Shown: positions 1 to 7,855 of the stretch, piece after piece
How positions within the stretch are numbered: position 1 is the first letter of the stretch
Layout of the letters: the number at the start of each line of letters is the position of its first letter
NCBI RefSeq assembly: GCF_009905605.1
Contig: NZ_JAAAKZ010000024.1
Coordinates: 1 to 60,416, forward strand
Reading direction: 5' to 3'
DNA from: Runella sp. CRIBMP
Lineage (GTDB): Bacteria; Bacteroidota; Bacteroidia; Cytophagales; Spirosomataceae
DNA length: 60,416 nt
Translations under genes and position numbers: made by a program
The notes under the pieces: generated by a model
Told to the model about the DNA's origin: nothing
What the model saw: only the letters and a program-made list of their open reading frames with translations
Database searches by the model: none

Positions 1-1138
1 ATTTTACGTCCTGTAATTGTCCTTTAACAAACAACTTAGGATTGTTGCCAAACAGCTCACAAGCGAGTACTCCTTTGGTTCCGATAAACATAACACCGCC
101 GTCAATACTGGCAAATATTTTTTCGTAAACACAGCCTTCGGGGATTTTGGGTCGGATGCCGCCGTCGTACCACGAAAGACTTAATTCGGGATATTTCTTA
201 GAACTTGGGTTGGGAAATTTAAAATGGATTGACGTGGCTTGTGGGCCAATATCTCCAAAGAAAGCCTCTTTGAAAAAATCGGCGTATACCGAACTCGCCG
301 AGCATTCAACGGAGGTAGGATACCCCAATTTGAGGGTACGAAACGGTACATCCATAAAGTGGCAACCCATATCGCCGAGGGCACCCGTACCAAAGTCCCA
401 ATAACCCCGCCAACGCGTAGGCATGTAAGCTTCGTGGTACTCGCGGTAAGGAGCAGTGCCGAGCCACAAATCCCAGTCTACCTCGGCAGGAATAGGCATG
501 GTTTCTTTTTTGTCTCTGGGCGATTTTACCCCCTGCGGCCACACGGGGCGGTCGGTCCAAACCTCCACGGTATGTACTTCTCCAATCATACCCGACTGGA
601 CAATGGCTTCGGTTTGGCGGGTGCCTTTGCCACTGGAGCCTTGGTTGCCCATTTGAGTCACAAGTTTCTTTTCTTTGGCGAGTTGGGTCAGCATTCGGGC
701 TTCCCAAATATCGTGCGTGAGGGGTTTTTCGAGGTAAATATGTTTGCCCAATTGCATGGCGGCATTGCCGATGACGTAATGCATGTGGTCAGGGGTAGTG
801 ACAATGACCGCGTCGATGTTTTTGGCTTCTTTTTCCAACATCTTGCGGTAATCTTTATAGTAGGGTGCATTGGGAAACTGCTTACGAAACTTCACAGCTT
901 GGCGGTCGTCCACGTCGCAAAGTGCCACAATGTTGTCTGAGCCATTGTTGTAGGCTAATGGAATATTGACCCCCGCTTTGCCGCCGCATCCCACGGCGGC
1001 CATGTTTAGCTTGTCGCTGGGAGCCACGAAGCCCTTGCCGAGTACATGACGGGGTACAATCATAAATCCTGCGGCGGTTACGGCGCTTCCTTTCAGAAAG
1101 CCACGACGGTTAACCATTTTTTTGTTTTTGGAATTCAT
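1..1138 (-). CDS. Gfo/Idh/MocA-family oxidoreductase, Tat-exported (3' end outside window)
   Basis: About 379 codons are visible; the C-terminus continues past the left edge. The leader carries the twin-arginine motif RRGFLK (residues about 11-16) followed by a hydrophobic stretch, so the protein is probably exported folded with bound NAD(P). A Rossmann nucleotide-binding segment with GCGGKAG lies near residue 50, and the family signature EKPLTHD lies near residue 135, where the Lys of EKP is the usual catalytic/cofactor residue. The family oxidises or epimerises sugars and sugar derivatives; the substrate cannot be told. A second ATG seven codons downstream is an alternative start. It diverges from rhaT across a 151-base gap. 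Confidence 0.88.
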   Translation of the reverse strand, partial: MNSKNKKMVNRRGFLKGSAVTAAGFMIVPRHVLGKGFVAPSDKLNMAAVGCGGKAGVNIPLAYNNGSDNIVALCDVDDRQAVKFRKQFPNAPYYKDYRKMLEKEAKNIDAVIVTTPDHMHYVIGNAAMQLGKHIYLEKPLTHDIWEARMLTQLAKEKKLVTQMGNQGSSGKGTRQTEAIVQSGMIGEVHTVEVWTDRPVWPQGVKSPRDKKETMPIPAEVDWDLWLGTAPYREYHEAYMPTRWRGYWDFGTGALGDMGCHFMDVPFRTLKLGYPTSVECSASSVYADFFKEAFFGDIGPQATSIHFKFPNPSSKKYPELSLSWYDGGIRPKIPEGCVYEKIFASIDGGVMFIGTKGVLACELFGNNPKLFVKGQLQDVK

Positions 1139-1289
1139 AGGTTTGTGAAGAAAGAATTTGTTAGAAAAAAGCAGCCTGTAAGCGGTTTTTACTCGCAACT
1201 GGTTTGCAAACAGGAGAGTACAGGGTGAAGGTAGAAAAACGCTTGCTGTATCTTTCGACAAAAAAGACGTAGTACTAAACCCTTTCATC

Positions 1290-2342
1290 ATGCAGGTATT
1301 ATTTGGTGTTATTTATCACTTCATCGGGGGTTTTGCTTCCGGTAGTTTTTATATTCCTTACAAAAAAGTACGTGATTGGTCGTGGGAGAGTTATTGGATT
1401 GTAGGCGGGCTGTTTTCGTGGTTATTGGCACCGTTCATTGCCGCCTATTTGACTGTGCCAAACTTCATGGACATTATTCGTAACACTGACAGTACTACGC
1501 TGTTTTGGACGTACGTGTTAGGCGTACTTTGGGGCATTGGCGGTTTGACCTTTGGCTTGACCATGCGTTACCTGGGTATGTCGCTTGGCATGGCTATTGT
1601 ATTGGGCTTCTGTTCAGCCTTCGGAGCGTTGATTCCGCCGATTTACCGCGATTTGTTTACTGACGACACTAAAGGAACTTTTTCGAGTATGTTGGGAAGC
1701 ACGGGCGGGCAAATCGTATTGCTGGGCGTAGCGGTTTGTTTGGCAGGGATTTACATCTGCGGTAAAGCGGGTGTAATGAAAGAAAATGAACTTTCAGATG
1801 CAGAAAAGAAAGAAAGTGTCAAAGAGTTTGATTTTTGGAAAGGGATAATCGTGGCAACCATTTCAGGCGTGCTGAGTGCCTGTTTCAACTTTGGAATTGA
1901 AGCCGGAAAAGTAATGGCCGAGGCCGCATTGGTCAACGGTAGTAACCCTTTGTTTCAGAATAACGTCATTTTTGTGCCGCTGCTGTGGGGTGGGCTTACT
2001 ACAAATTTTATCTGGTGCATGATTTTAAATACCCGCAATCGTACTTTCGGCGATTATACCAACGCTAAAGCCCCGCTCAAAACTAACTATATGTTCTCGG
2101 CCATTGCCGGTACAACGTGGTTTTTGCAGTTCTTTTTCTACGGGATGGGTGAAAGTAAACTCGGCAACGGAGCCAGCTCATGGATTCTGCACATGGCATG
2201 TATCATCATTGTGTCTAACGTTTGGGGGATTTACTTCAAAGAATGGAAGGGTGTTTCTTCAATAACGTACCGCACTATTATTCTGGGCATTGCTACCGTT
2301 ATTTTATCGGTTTTCATTGTTGGAATCGGGAATTACTGGTAG
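1290..2342 (+). CDS. rhaT: L-rhamnose/proton symporter
   Basis: This 350-residue protein matches the length of E. coli RhaT (344). It shares characteristic stretches such as FYIPYKKVRDWSWE near the N-terminus, LTMRYLGMSLGMAI in the middle and WFLQFFFYGMG toward the end, and has about ten hydrophobic membrane segments. RhaT imports L-rhamnose with a proton across the inner membrane. No rhamnose catabolic genes (rhaA, rhaB, rhaD) are in the window, although sugar-isomerase-like proteins are nearby, so the true substrate could be another deoxysugar. The gene ends in TAG and is followed by a strong hairpin. Confidence 0.9.
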   Translation: MQVLFGVIYHFIGGFASGSFYIPYKKVRDWSWESYWIVGGLFSWLLAPFIAAYLTVPNFMDIIRNTDSTTLFWTYVLGVLWGIGGLTFGLTMRYLGMSLGMAIVLGFCSAFGALIPPIYRDLFTDDTKGTFSSMLGSTGGQIVLLGVAVCLAGIYICGKAGVMKENELSDAEKKESVKEFDFWKGIIVATISGVLSACFNFGIEAGKVMAEAALVNGSNPLFQNNVIFVPLLWGGLTTNFIWCMILNTRNRTFGDYTNAKAPLKTNYMFSAIAGTTWFLQFFFYGMGESKLGNGASSWILHMACIIIVSNVWGIYFKEWKGVSSITYRTIILGIATVILSVFIVGIGNYW

Positions 2343-2366
2343 CAGAAGTATTGAGAAAGTACTAGT

Positions 2367-2417
2367 AGACGTTGGCCGATATGCACAGAATTTGCCAGTG
2401 CATATTGGTCAACGTCT
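2367..2417. terminator. Bidirectional hairpin between convergent rhaT and ABC ATPase
   Basis: Arms of 20 bases at 2367-2386 and 2398-2417 (AGACGTTGGCCGATATGCAC and its near-complement, with two G-T mismatches) flank an 11-base loop. It sits exactly between two convergent stop codons. The T-tract is weak on both sides, so termination is inferred from position and stem strength. Confidence 0.6.
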
Positions 2418-2421
2418 GTAT

Positions 2422-3048
2422 TTATTGGGTAGGCTTATAATCGCCAACGTTGATGACTTTGTCACAAAAATCGTATTCGGCAGGAACGTTGGAGCAGAGC
2501 AATAACAGTTGGCTGGGGGCTAAACGCTGTACTTCTTGGAGGTACCACGCCGACCATTTGGCGTCGAGGTTAGAAGTGGGTTCATCCAGCATCACCACGG
2601 GAACATCGGAATAAAAGGCCAGTGCCAATTTGAGGCGTTGCTTCATTCCCGACGAAAAATACTTGATAGCTTTGTGTTTTGATGCGTCCAATTCAAGACG
2701 TTGGAGGATTTCTTGGTTGGTAATTCCCGCTTTGAAAGGCTTAAAGCCCGCATGGAAATTGAGCAATTCGACCAGACTGAATTCTTCGATTAGCTCAAGA
2801 TAAGGAGCCGCGAGTACGATTTGGCGGTACCAATCGTCTTCGTCGATGATTTTATTTGATAATTGATAAGTTATTTTTCCTTCGGTCAGGGGCATTACGC
2901 CCGAAATAACTTGGAGTAAGGTGGATTTTCCGCTGCCGTTGGGGCCTACAAACGTATAGCTGTTTCCGGCGTTGAGTTCAAGCATTACATTTCTAAAAAT
3001 CCATTCGCGGTTAAAACGCTTCCCTAGTCCGTCAATGATAATTTGCAT
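2422..3048 (-). CDS. ABC transporter ATP-binding protein
   Basis: A 208-residue single ABC ATPase domain. Walker A GPNGSGKST is at residues 35-43, an ABC signature-like SSGMKQRLKLAL near 130, and Walker B with D-loop VVMLDEPTSNLD near 155. It is short but complete for the family. No permease or substrate-binding gene lies next to it, so its membrane partner is elsewhere or it has another ATPase role. The overall pattern resembles CcmA/YadG-type exporters, but no specific substrate can be given. Confidence 0.85.
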   Translation of the reverse strand: MQIIIDGLGKRFNREWIFRNVMLELNAGNSYTFVGPNGSGKSTLLQVISGVMPLTEGKITYQLSNKIIDEDDWYRQIVLAAPYLELIEEFSLVELLNFHAGFKPFKAGITNQEILQRLELDASKHKAIKYFSSGMKQRLKLALAFYSDVPVVMLDEPTSNLDAKWSAWYLQEVQRLAPSQLLLLCSNVPAEYDFCDKVINVGDYKPTQ

Positions 3049-3065
3049 ACATCACTTTGTCAAAG

Positions 3066-3100
3066 GCAATGAGGTTGAAATAGGTTTTCAACCTCATTGC
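3066..3100 (-). terminator. Perfect 15-bp inverted repeat downstream of the isomerase-like gene
   Basis: Arms GCAATGAGGTTGAAA (3066-3080) and its exact reverse complement (3086-3100) are separated by five bases. It lies just after the stop codon of the minus-strand gene at 3125-4054 and before the ABC ATPase. There is no long T-tract, so it may be a terminator or an mRNA-stabilising hairpin. Confidence 0.5.
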
Positions 3101-3124
3101 TGAAAATTTCGACAAAGGTATCAA

Positions 3125-4054
3125 CTAAAGTTTTGCTTCCGTCCACCATTGCTTAAATAAGGTCAAATCTTTTTTCATCGCCGTCAGTAACTCCTGAGAG
3201 CTGATGCTGAGTTTTTTAGCCCCGTTTTCGGCCCCGCCCAATGGATATTCATAGTGCATCGTGATGGGCAATTGAATATTATATTGTTTCAGCAATTCCA
3301 GGTATTTGGACCAATTGACCACGCCTTCACCCAGCGGGCAGCCTTGTTTGCCCCATTTGTCGTTTTTCTTGGTCCAGAAAAAATCTTTGATGGCAATGGA
3401 TTTGACGTGCGGTGCAATGAGACGAAAGCCCGTTTCCCAAGAGCCGCCCGCTTCAGCGGTGGCATGGTTGATGTCGTACTGACATCCTATGGCGTTGGAT
3501 TTAATGGTTTGCAGTTGTTCGTATACATCCCAAATTGGTGCTCCGTGGTAGTTGCCTGAGTGGTTTTGGTAGTGCCCAACCATGCCGTATTTTTCGTTCA
3601 AGGCCGCCACAGCCTTCATCCGCTGACCAAAAGCCGCGCTTTGGCCAGCGATGTCTTGCTTCATATTGTAGGGATACCAACCCATGCGGTAATGCTTGAT
3701 GCCGAGTGATTGCGCAGTTTTTAAAATTCGTTCGCTTTGGGCATCGGCGTCCAAAATCGTGGTCACCATCAAAGGAGCTACAAGGTTATGTTTTTTAAAA
3801 GCCGCAACGGCTTTGGGTAAATCCTCCTCCACGCGTTCGGGCAACACGTGCCCACCCGGGCGAACGGTCAGGTCAATGCCGTTGAAGCCAAGCCCTGCGA
3901 TGGTTTCGGCGAGTTGGTCATATCCTTCAATCCACTGAAACATTTTGGAGAAAACATAGATTTGGGGCGTTCCCGCGGCCACGGGCGGCTTGGCTTGCAG
4001 GGTAAACGCCGCGCTGCCCGCGAGGGTTGTCCCGATAAATTCACGACGGTTCAT
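3125..4054 (-). CDS. Sugar phosphate isomerase/epimerase-like TIM-barrel protein, exported
   Basis: The ATG at 4054 is chosen because it starts the leader MNRREFIGTTLAGSAAF, a Tat-like signal peptide, and avoids overlap with the upstream gene; about 309 residues result. The body has the AP-endonuclease-2/xylose-isomerase-like barrel pattern, including GFNGIDLTVRPGGHV, GCQYDINHATAEAG with metal-binding acidic and His residues, and MHYEYPLGG near the end. Family members isomerise or epimerise sugars, and secreted Bacteroidota versions often accompany sugar oxidoreductases. It follows another such gene by 43 bases in the same direction, so the two are probably co-transcribed. The substrate is unknown. 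Confidence 0.82.
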   Translation of the reverse strand: MNRREFIGTTLAGSAAFTLQAKPPVAAGTPQIYVFSKMFQWIEGYDQLAETIAGLGFNGIDLTVRPGGHVLPERVEEDLPKAVAAFKKHNLVAPLMVTTILDADAQSERILKTAQSLGIKHYRMGWYPYNMKQDIAGQSAAFGQRMKAVAALNEKYGMVGHYQNHSGNYHGAPIWDVYEQLQTIKSNAIGCQYDINHATAEAGGSWETGFRLIAPHVKSIAIKDFFWTKKNDKWGKQGCPLGEGVVNWSKYLELLKQYNIQLPITMHYEYPLGGAENGAKKLSISSQELLTAMKKDLTLFKQWWTEAKL

Positions 4055-4097
4055 AAGGGTGATGCCTGTTTTTGGGTGAGTCAATGATTGAGAATAA

Positions 4098-4955
4098 TTA
4101 ACCGAAAATCTTTTTTGCGTAGCTGACATTCTGCGGATAGGTTTCGTCTACGCTTTTGCCTTTGGGCTGCGACCACTCGATCTGCGCCCAGCCTTTGTAA
4201 CCTGATTCATCCAGCAAACCTTTGATCCGAGGCCAGTCCATGGAGCCTTGTCCGAGCAAAAACTCGTTGTCTTTCAGGTGGATTTCGCAAATCAGTTTAC
4301 GCTTGCCCAGCAGCGGAATTTCTTTGTAAATATCATAGCCAGCATCGGCCGAATTGCGTGGGTCATAATAGACTTGTAGATTGGGAGAGCCTACGGTATC
4401 AATGATTTCAATGTGCTCTTCCGCGCTTAAATAAGACTCAATACCTAAGATAATGCCCTGTTTTTCAGCCTTGGGGGTAAGTTGCTTTAGCCGTTCGATG
4501 ACTACTTTTTTGCCAGCATCGTCTTTACGAAGATCACCGTTGCCAAAGAAGGCCAGAAGAATCACGTTAGTGCCCAGCGCTTTGGCGGCATCGATGCTTT
4601 CGCTGACCCACTCCACCGTTTTTGCTTCTGATTTGAGCGGTACGTCGTTGAGCATTCCGATGGCTAAACTGGCAATTTTGACCCCTGTACGCTGAGAAGC
4701 GGCGAGAATGGCCTGCCGATTTTCGGAACGTGACAAATAGTTGAGATCAGTTTTGGAATTGTAGCTTACCTGTACGCCTTCCAGGCCTATTTTTTTTGCG
4801 TAGTCAAATGCTGCGGGATTGCAGTTAAGGCGTAGTGACCAGTCGCAGGCTCCGATTTGATAATTGCTGCGATTCGTCATGCTGAAAGCACCTCCTGCGC
4901 TCAGCGTGGCAGTCGTCAATACAGAAAGTTGAGAGATGGCTTCACGGCGGTTCAT
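4098..4955 (-). CDS. Sugar phosphate isomerase/epimerase-like TIM-barrel protein, exported
   Basis: The ATG at 4955 gives a leader MNRREAISQLSVLTTATLS that resembles a Tat or Sec signal; a TTG four codons upstream is the other option. The roughly 285-residue body has the xylose-isomerase-like barrel: ACDWSLRL, LGIESYLSAEEH with a metal-binding Glu, VYYDPRNSADAG, and CEIHLKDNEFLLGQG with the His/Lys/Asp cluster. It is a distant paralogue of the next gene downstream and is probably in one operon with it. Exact reaction unknown. Confidence 0.82.
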   Translation of the reverse strand: MNRREAISQLSVLTTATLSAGGAFSMTNRSNYQIGACDWSLRLNCNPAAFDYAKKIGLEGVQVSYNSKTDLNYLSRSENRQAILAASQRTGVKIASLAIGMLNDVPLKSEAKTVEWVSESIDAAKALGTNVILLAFFGNGDLRKDDAGKKVVIERLKQLTPKAEKQGIILGIESYLSAEEHIEIIDTVGSPNLQVYYDPRNSADAGYDIYKEIPLLGKRKLICEIHLKDNEFLLGQGSMDWPRIKGLLDESGYKGWAQIEWSQPKGKSVDETYPQNVSYAKKIFG

Positions 4956-4996
4956 TGCATCAAACAATTAGTGGTGAACTCATTTTCGATAAAACG

Positions 4997-5004
4997 TAAG
5001 TTTG
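4997..5004 (+). promoter_or_regulatory. Candidate Bacteroidota -7 box upstream of the toxin-antitoxin pair
   Basis: TAAGTTTG fits the TAnnTTTG consensus and lies about 50 bases before the antitoxin start. No clear -33 TTTG element was found at the usual spacing, so this is tentative. Confidence 0.3.
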
Positions 5005-5053
5005 TTGGAAAAATACTGTTAAAGGGCTATTTTTACTTTAAAATGATAAAGCT

Positions 5054-5290
5054 ATGACTGTTGTAAGGTTAGAAATTCTCAAGCCGGAAGATGTTGAATT
5101 GGTTCTTCAGTTGGCTAAACGCCTTCAGGTGGAAAAAATAGAAGTATCGGAGGGGTGGGAGGAAATAGAGTTACCTGTGGGGGGAGCACCCATGACAGAA
5201 GATGAATTGGAAGCCCATTTGGAGGAAGCTTTGACAGATAAACGAATTTCTTTTGAAGAGTTCAAAAAAGAGATGAGTCAATGGAAGTAA
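5054..5290 (+). CDS. Putative type II antitoxin (RelB/ParD-like position)
   Basis: A 78-residue acidic protein with a short beta-strand/helix start (VRLEILKPEDVELVLQLAKRL) and a Glu-rich helical tail. Its size and charge fit a type II antitoxin, and its last 10 bases overlap the ATG of a RelE/ParE-like frame, a typical antitoxin-toxin arrangement. The sequence alone does not fix the family, so the call rests largely on context. It may neutralise a toxin that is itself broken here (see next entry). Confidence 0.6.
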   Translation: MTVVRLEILKPEDVELVLQLAKRLQVEKIEVSEGWEEIELPVGGAPMTEDELEAHLEEALTDKRISFEEFKKEMSQWK

Positions 5291-5604
5291 CTCCTTATCG
5301 GATTGAAATAACGGAGAGATTCCGTAAGCATTTTAAGGAAATTAACGAATTTATTCTATAGCAATCGTATCAAAGCAGCCAAAAGCGTCAAAAAGATATT
5401 GTTAGTATAATGGCTGATGTTTGCGAGAATCCTCAGTTATTTAATATAGCTAAGATAACTCAATCTAATAAGGTCTTTCGGTATGTAAAAATCATGAAAA
5501 GCTATAAAGTGTATTTTTACGTAGATAATGAAATTGTTGTGATTTTGGACATTCTTCACGAAAAGCGCAACCCTTCTGCGACAGATTATATGGAAGAGAT
5601 TTAA
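5281..5604 (+). pseudogene. RelE/ParE-like toxin interrupted by an in-frame TAG
   Basis: The frame opens at ATG 5281 (MEVTPYRIEITERFRKHFKE), meets TAG at 5359-5361 after 26 codons, and then continues in the same frame without another stop to TAA at 5602-5604. Without the stop it would encode about 107 residues, the normal RelE/ParE length. The second part (RYVKIMKSYKVYFYVDNE, then LDILHEKRNP) is the C-terminal beta-sheet typical of the fold. A single nonsense change therefore appears to have silenced the toxin while the antitoxin stays open. A restart at ATG 5410 would lack the N-terminal helices. Confidence 0.72.
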
Positions 5605-5620
5605 ACGTGCGACAGCACCC

Positions 5621-7732
5621 ATGAACCAACGAACTACTACAAATTTTTTTGATACAAAAATTGAGTTTTTAAAAGGTGTAGGCCCCCAACGGGCGGTTAC
5701 GCTCAACAAAGAACTCAATATTTTTACCTTTGGTGATTTAATCCAATATTACCCGTTTCGGCACGAGGACCGCAGTCGTTTTCACCGCATCAACGAGTTG
5801 ACGGAAGAACTGACGGCGGTACAGCTCAAAGGTCGTATTCGGAGTATGGTGGTAGTAGGCGAGGGGTTTAAACGCCGCCTGACCGTCGAATTTACGGACG
5901 GTACGGGCGTGGTAGAATTTGTGTATTTTCAGAGCATCGACTGGCATCTTAAGCATTTTAAAGAAGGCGGAGAATACATTGCTTACGGCAAGCCCCAGCG
6001 TTATGGGCAGCGCTTCAATTTTAGCCACCCCGAAATTGAGACCATCAACCCCGAAAATGAAAACGGGGGGTATTTTCAGCCAGTCTATAACCTGACCGAA
6101 ACCCTTCGTAAAAAACACCTCGATAGTCGTTTTTTGAGTAAAGTAATGCGGACGCTGCTTGAGCAGGCCACGCCGCATTTTCGGGAAACATTGCCTGAAG
6201 AACTGGTGCGGAAGTTCAGGCTGTTTTCCAAAACTGATGCCATGTGGAATATCCACTTACCTGAGAGCGAAGCAGCACTGAATCAGGCGTTGCGGAGGCT
6301 CAAATTTGAGGAGCTGTTCTATAATCAGTTACGGCTAATCAAAAATAAAATTCTTCACAAAACCGAGTATCCAGGACAGATTTTCACGAATCTCGATTTG
6401 GTGAAGCGATTTTATACAGAAGGTAGTATGCCCTTCGAACTGACCAACGCCCAAAAGCGGGTATTGCGTGAAATCCACGACGACCTTAAAACGGGTAAAC
6501 ACATGAACCGCCTGTTGCAGGGCGACGTGGGCAGCGGCAAAACCATCGTGGCGTTTATTGCGATGCTAATGGCCATCGGCAACGGTGCACAGACCTGTAT
6601 CATGGCTCCCACCGAAATCCTAGCCGACCAGCATTACCGAGGGCTGAAAGGGTTTGCCGAAGCCCTGGGGCTAAAAATAGCCCTACTGACGGGTTCTACT
6701 ACTAAAAAAGGACGAAAACTGATATTCCCCGATTTGGCGGAAGGAAACATTCATATCATTGTAGGGACACACGCCCTGCTCGAAGACCCCGTTCAGTTCA
6801 AAAACTTGGGACTTTGTATCATTGATGAGCAACACCGGTTCGGCGTGGCCCAACGGGCCAAATTATGGGCTAAAAATCCTACAATTCCGCCGCATATATT
6901 GGTCATGACCGCCACGCCTATTCCACGCACGTTGGCCATGACGCTTTACGGAGATTTGGATGTGAGCATCATCGATGAGCTGCCTGCGGGACGAAAACCC
7001 ATCAAAACCGTACATCGCTACGACCAGCACCGCATCAACGTGTTTGGTTTTTTGCGCGACGAAATCAAGAAAGGTCGGCAAGTGTACATGGTGTATCCGC
7101 TCATTGAGGAGTCGGAAAAACTGGATTATAAAGACCTCATGGACGGCTATGAGAGCGTCAGCCGGGCGTTTCCAGAATACCACGTGAGCATCGTGCACGG
7201 TAAAATGCTGGCCTACGAGAAAGACGATGAGATGCAGCGCTTTGTGCGGGGTGAAACCCAAATCATGGTCGCTACTACGGTGATAGAAGTAGGGGTAAAC
7301 GTACCCAATGCTAGTGTAATGGTGATAGAAAGTGCCGAGCGTTTTGGGCTTTCTCAGTTGCACCAGTTGCGCGGTCGCGTAGGGCGCGGTGCGGAGCAGA
7401 GTTATTGCGTACTCATGACGGGTGTAAAGCTTAGTAAGGATACGCGCTTGCGCATTGAGACACTATGCCAAACCAACAACGGGTTTGAAATTGCCGATGT
7501 AGACCTCAAACTCCGTGGCCCGGGCGATTTGGCTGGTACGCAGCAAAGTGGTTTGCTCGACCTTTTGATTGCTGACTTGGCCAAAGATGGAGAAATTTTA
7601 AAGGCGGCCCGCGCCGCTGCCGAAAGTATTCTGAACGAAGACCCCACTTTCATTCTTCCCAAAAACGAGCCTATTCGCTCCCACATTGATTCTTTGCACA
7701 AAGAATCCACCAATTGGAGCCGTATCAGTTGA
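5621..7732 (+). CDS. recG: ATP-dependent DNA helicase RecG
   Basis: 703 residues, the usual RecG length. The N-terminal wedge/OB region (KGVGPQRAVTLNKEL; FGDLIQYYPFRHEDRS) is followed by helicase motif I LLQGDVGSGKT (about residue 300), the DEQH box in IIDEQHRFG (about 400), motif III TATPIPRTLAM, and motif VI QLRGRVGRG. RecG reverses stalled replication forks and processes branched DNA. It starts 16 bases after the broken toxin gene and lies in the same direction as the pcrA-type helicase, with a short gap between. Confidence 0.97.
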   Translation: MNQRTTTNFFDTKIEFLKGVGPQRAVTLNKELNIFTFGDLIQYYPFRHEDRSRFHRINELTEELTAVQLKGRIRSMVVVGEGFKRRLTVEFTDGTGVVEFVYFQSIDWHLKHFKEGGEYIAYGKPQRYGQRFNFSHPEIETINPENENGGYFQPVYNLTETLRKKHLDSRFLSKVMRTLLEQATPHFRETLPEELVRKFRLFSKTDAMWNIHLPESEAALNQALRRLKFEELFYNQLRLIKNKILHKTEYPGQIFTNLDLVKRFYTEGSMPFELTNAQKRVLREIHDDLKTGKHMNRLLQGDVGSGKTIVAFIAMLMAIGNGAQTCIMAPTEILADQHYRGLKGFAEALGLKIALLTGSTTKKGRKLIFPDLAEGNIHIIVGTHALLEDPVQFKNLGLCIIDEQHRFGVAQRAKLWAKNPTIPPHILVMTATPIPRTLAMTLYGDLDVSIIDELPAGRKPIKTVHRYDQHRINVFGFLRDEIKKGRQVYMVYPLIEESEKLDYKDLMDGYESVSRAFPEYHVSIVHGKMLAYEKDDEMQRFVRGETQIMVATTVIEVGVNVPNASVMVIESAERFGLSQLHQLRGRVGRGAEQSYCVLMTGVKLSKDTRLRIETLCQTNNGFEIADVDLKLRGPGDLAGTQQSGLLDLLIADLAKDGEILKAARAAAESILNEDPTFILPKNEPIRSHIDSLHKESTNWSRIS

Positions 7733-7815
7733 TACTATCAGGCGTTGATTCGGGGTCTTTCCTTAAAACCGATACATTCATGACGGAGGCACGCCCGAAA
7801 GAGGGCATTTTTCCC

Positions 7816-7823
7816 TAACTTTG
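7816..7823 (+). promoter_or_regulatory. Candidate Bacteroidota -7 box for pcrA/uvrD
   Basis: TAACTTTG matches the TAnnTTTG consensus exactly and ends 32 bases before the helicase ATG. A short GCCC/GGGC hairpin with a T-run just upstream (about 7793-7812) could end recG transcription. A clear -33 element was not found. Confidence 0.4.
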
Positions 7824-7855
7824 TTCTTTGTTTTCATAAAATTGATTCTTTTCCA

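Noticed and set aside
239-940. Long plus-strand frame of 233 residues
   Set aside because: It is the antisense shadow of the Gfo/Idh/MocA gene, which has a clear Tat leader and Rossmann motif on the minus strand.
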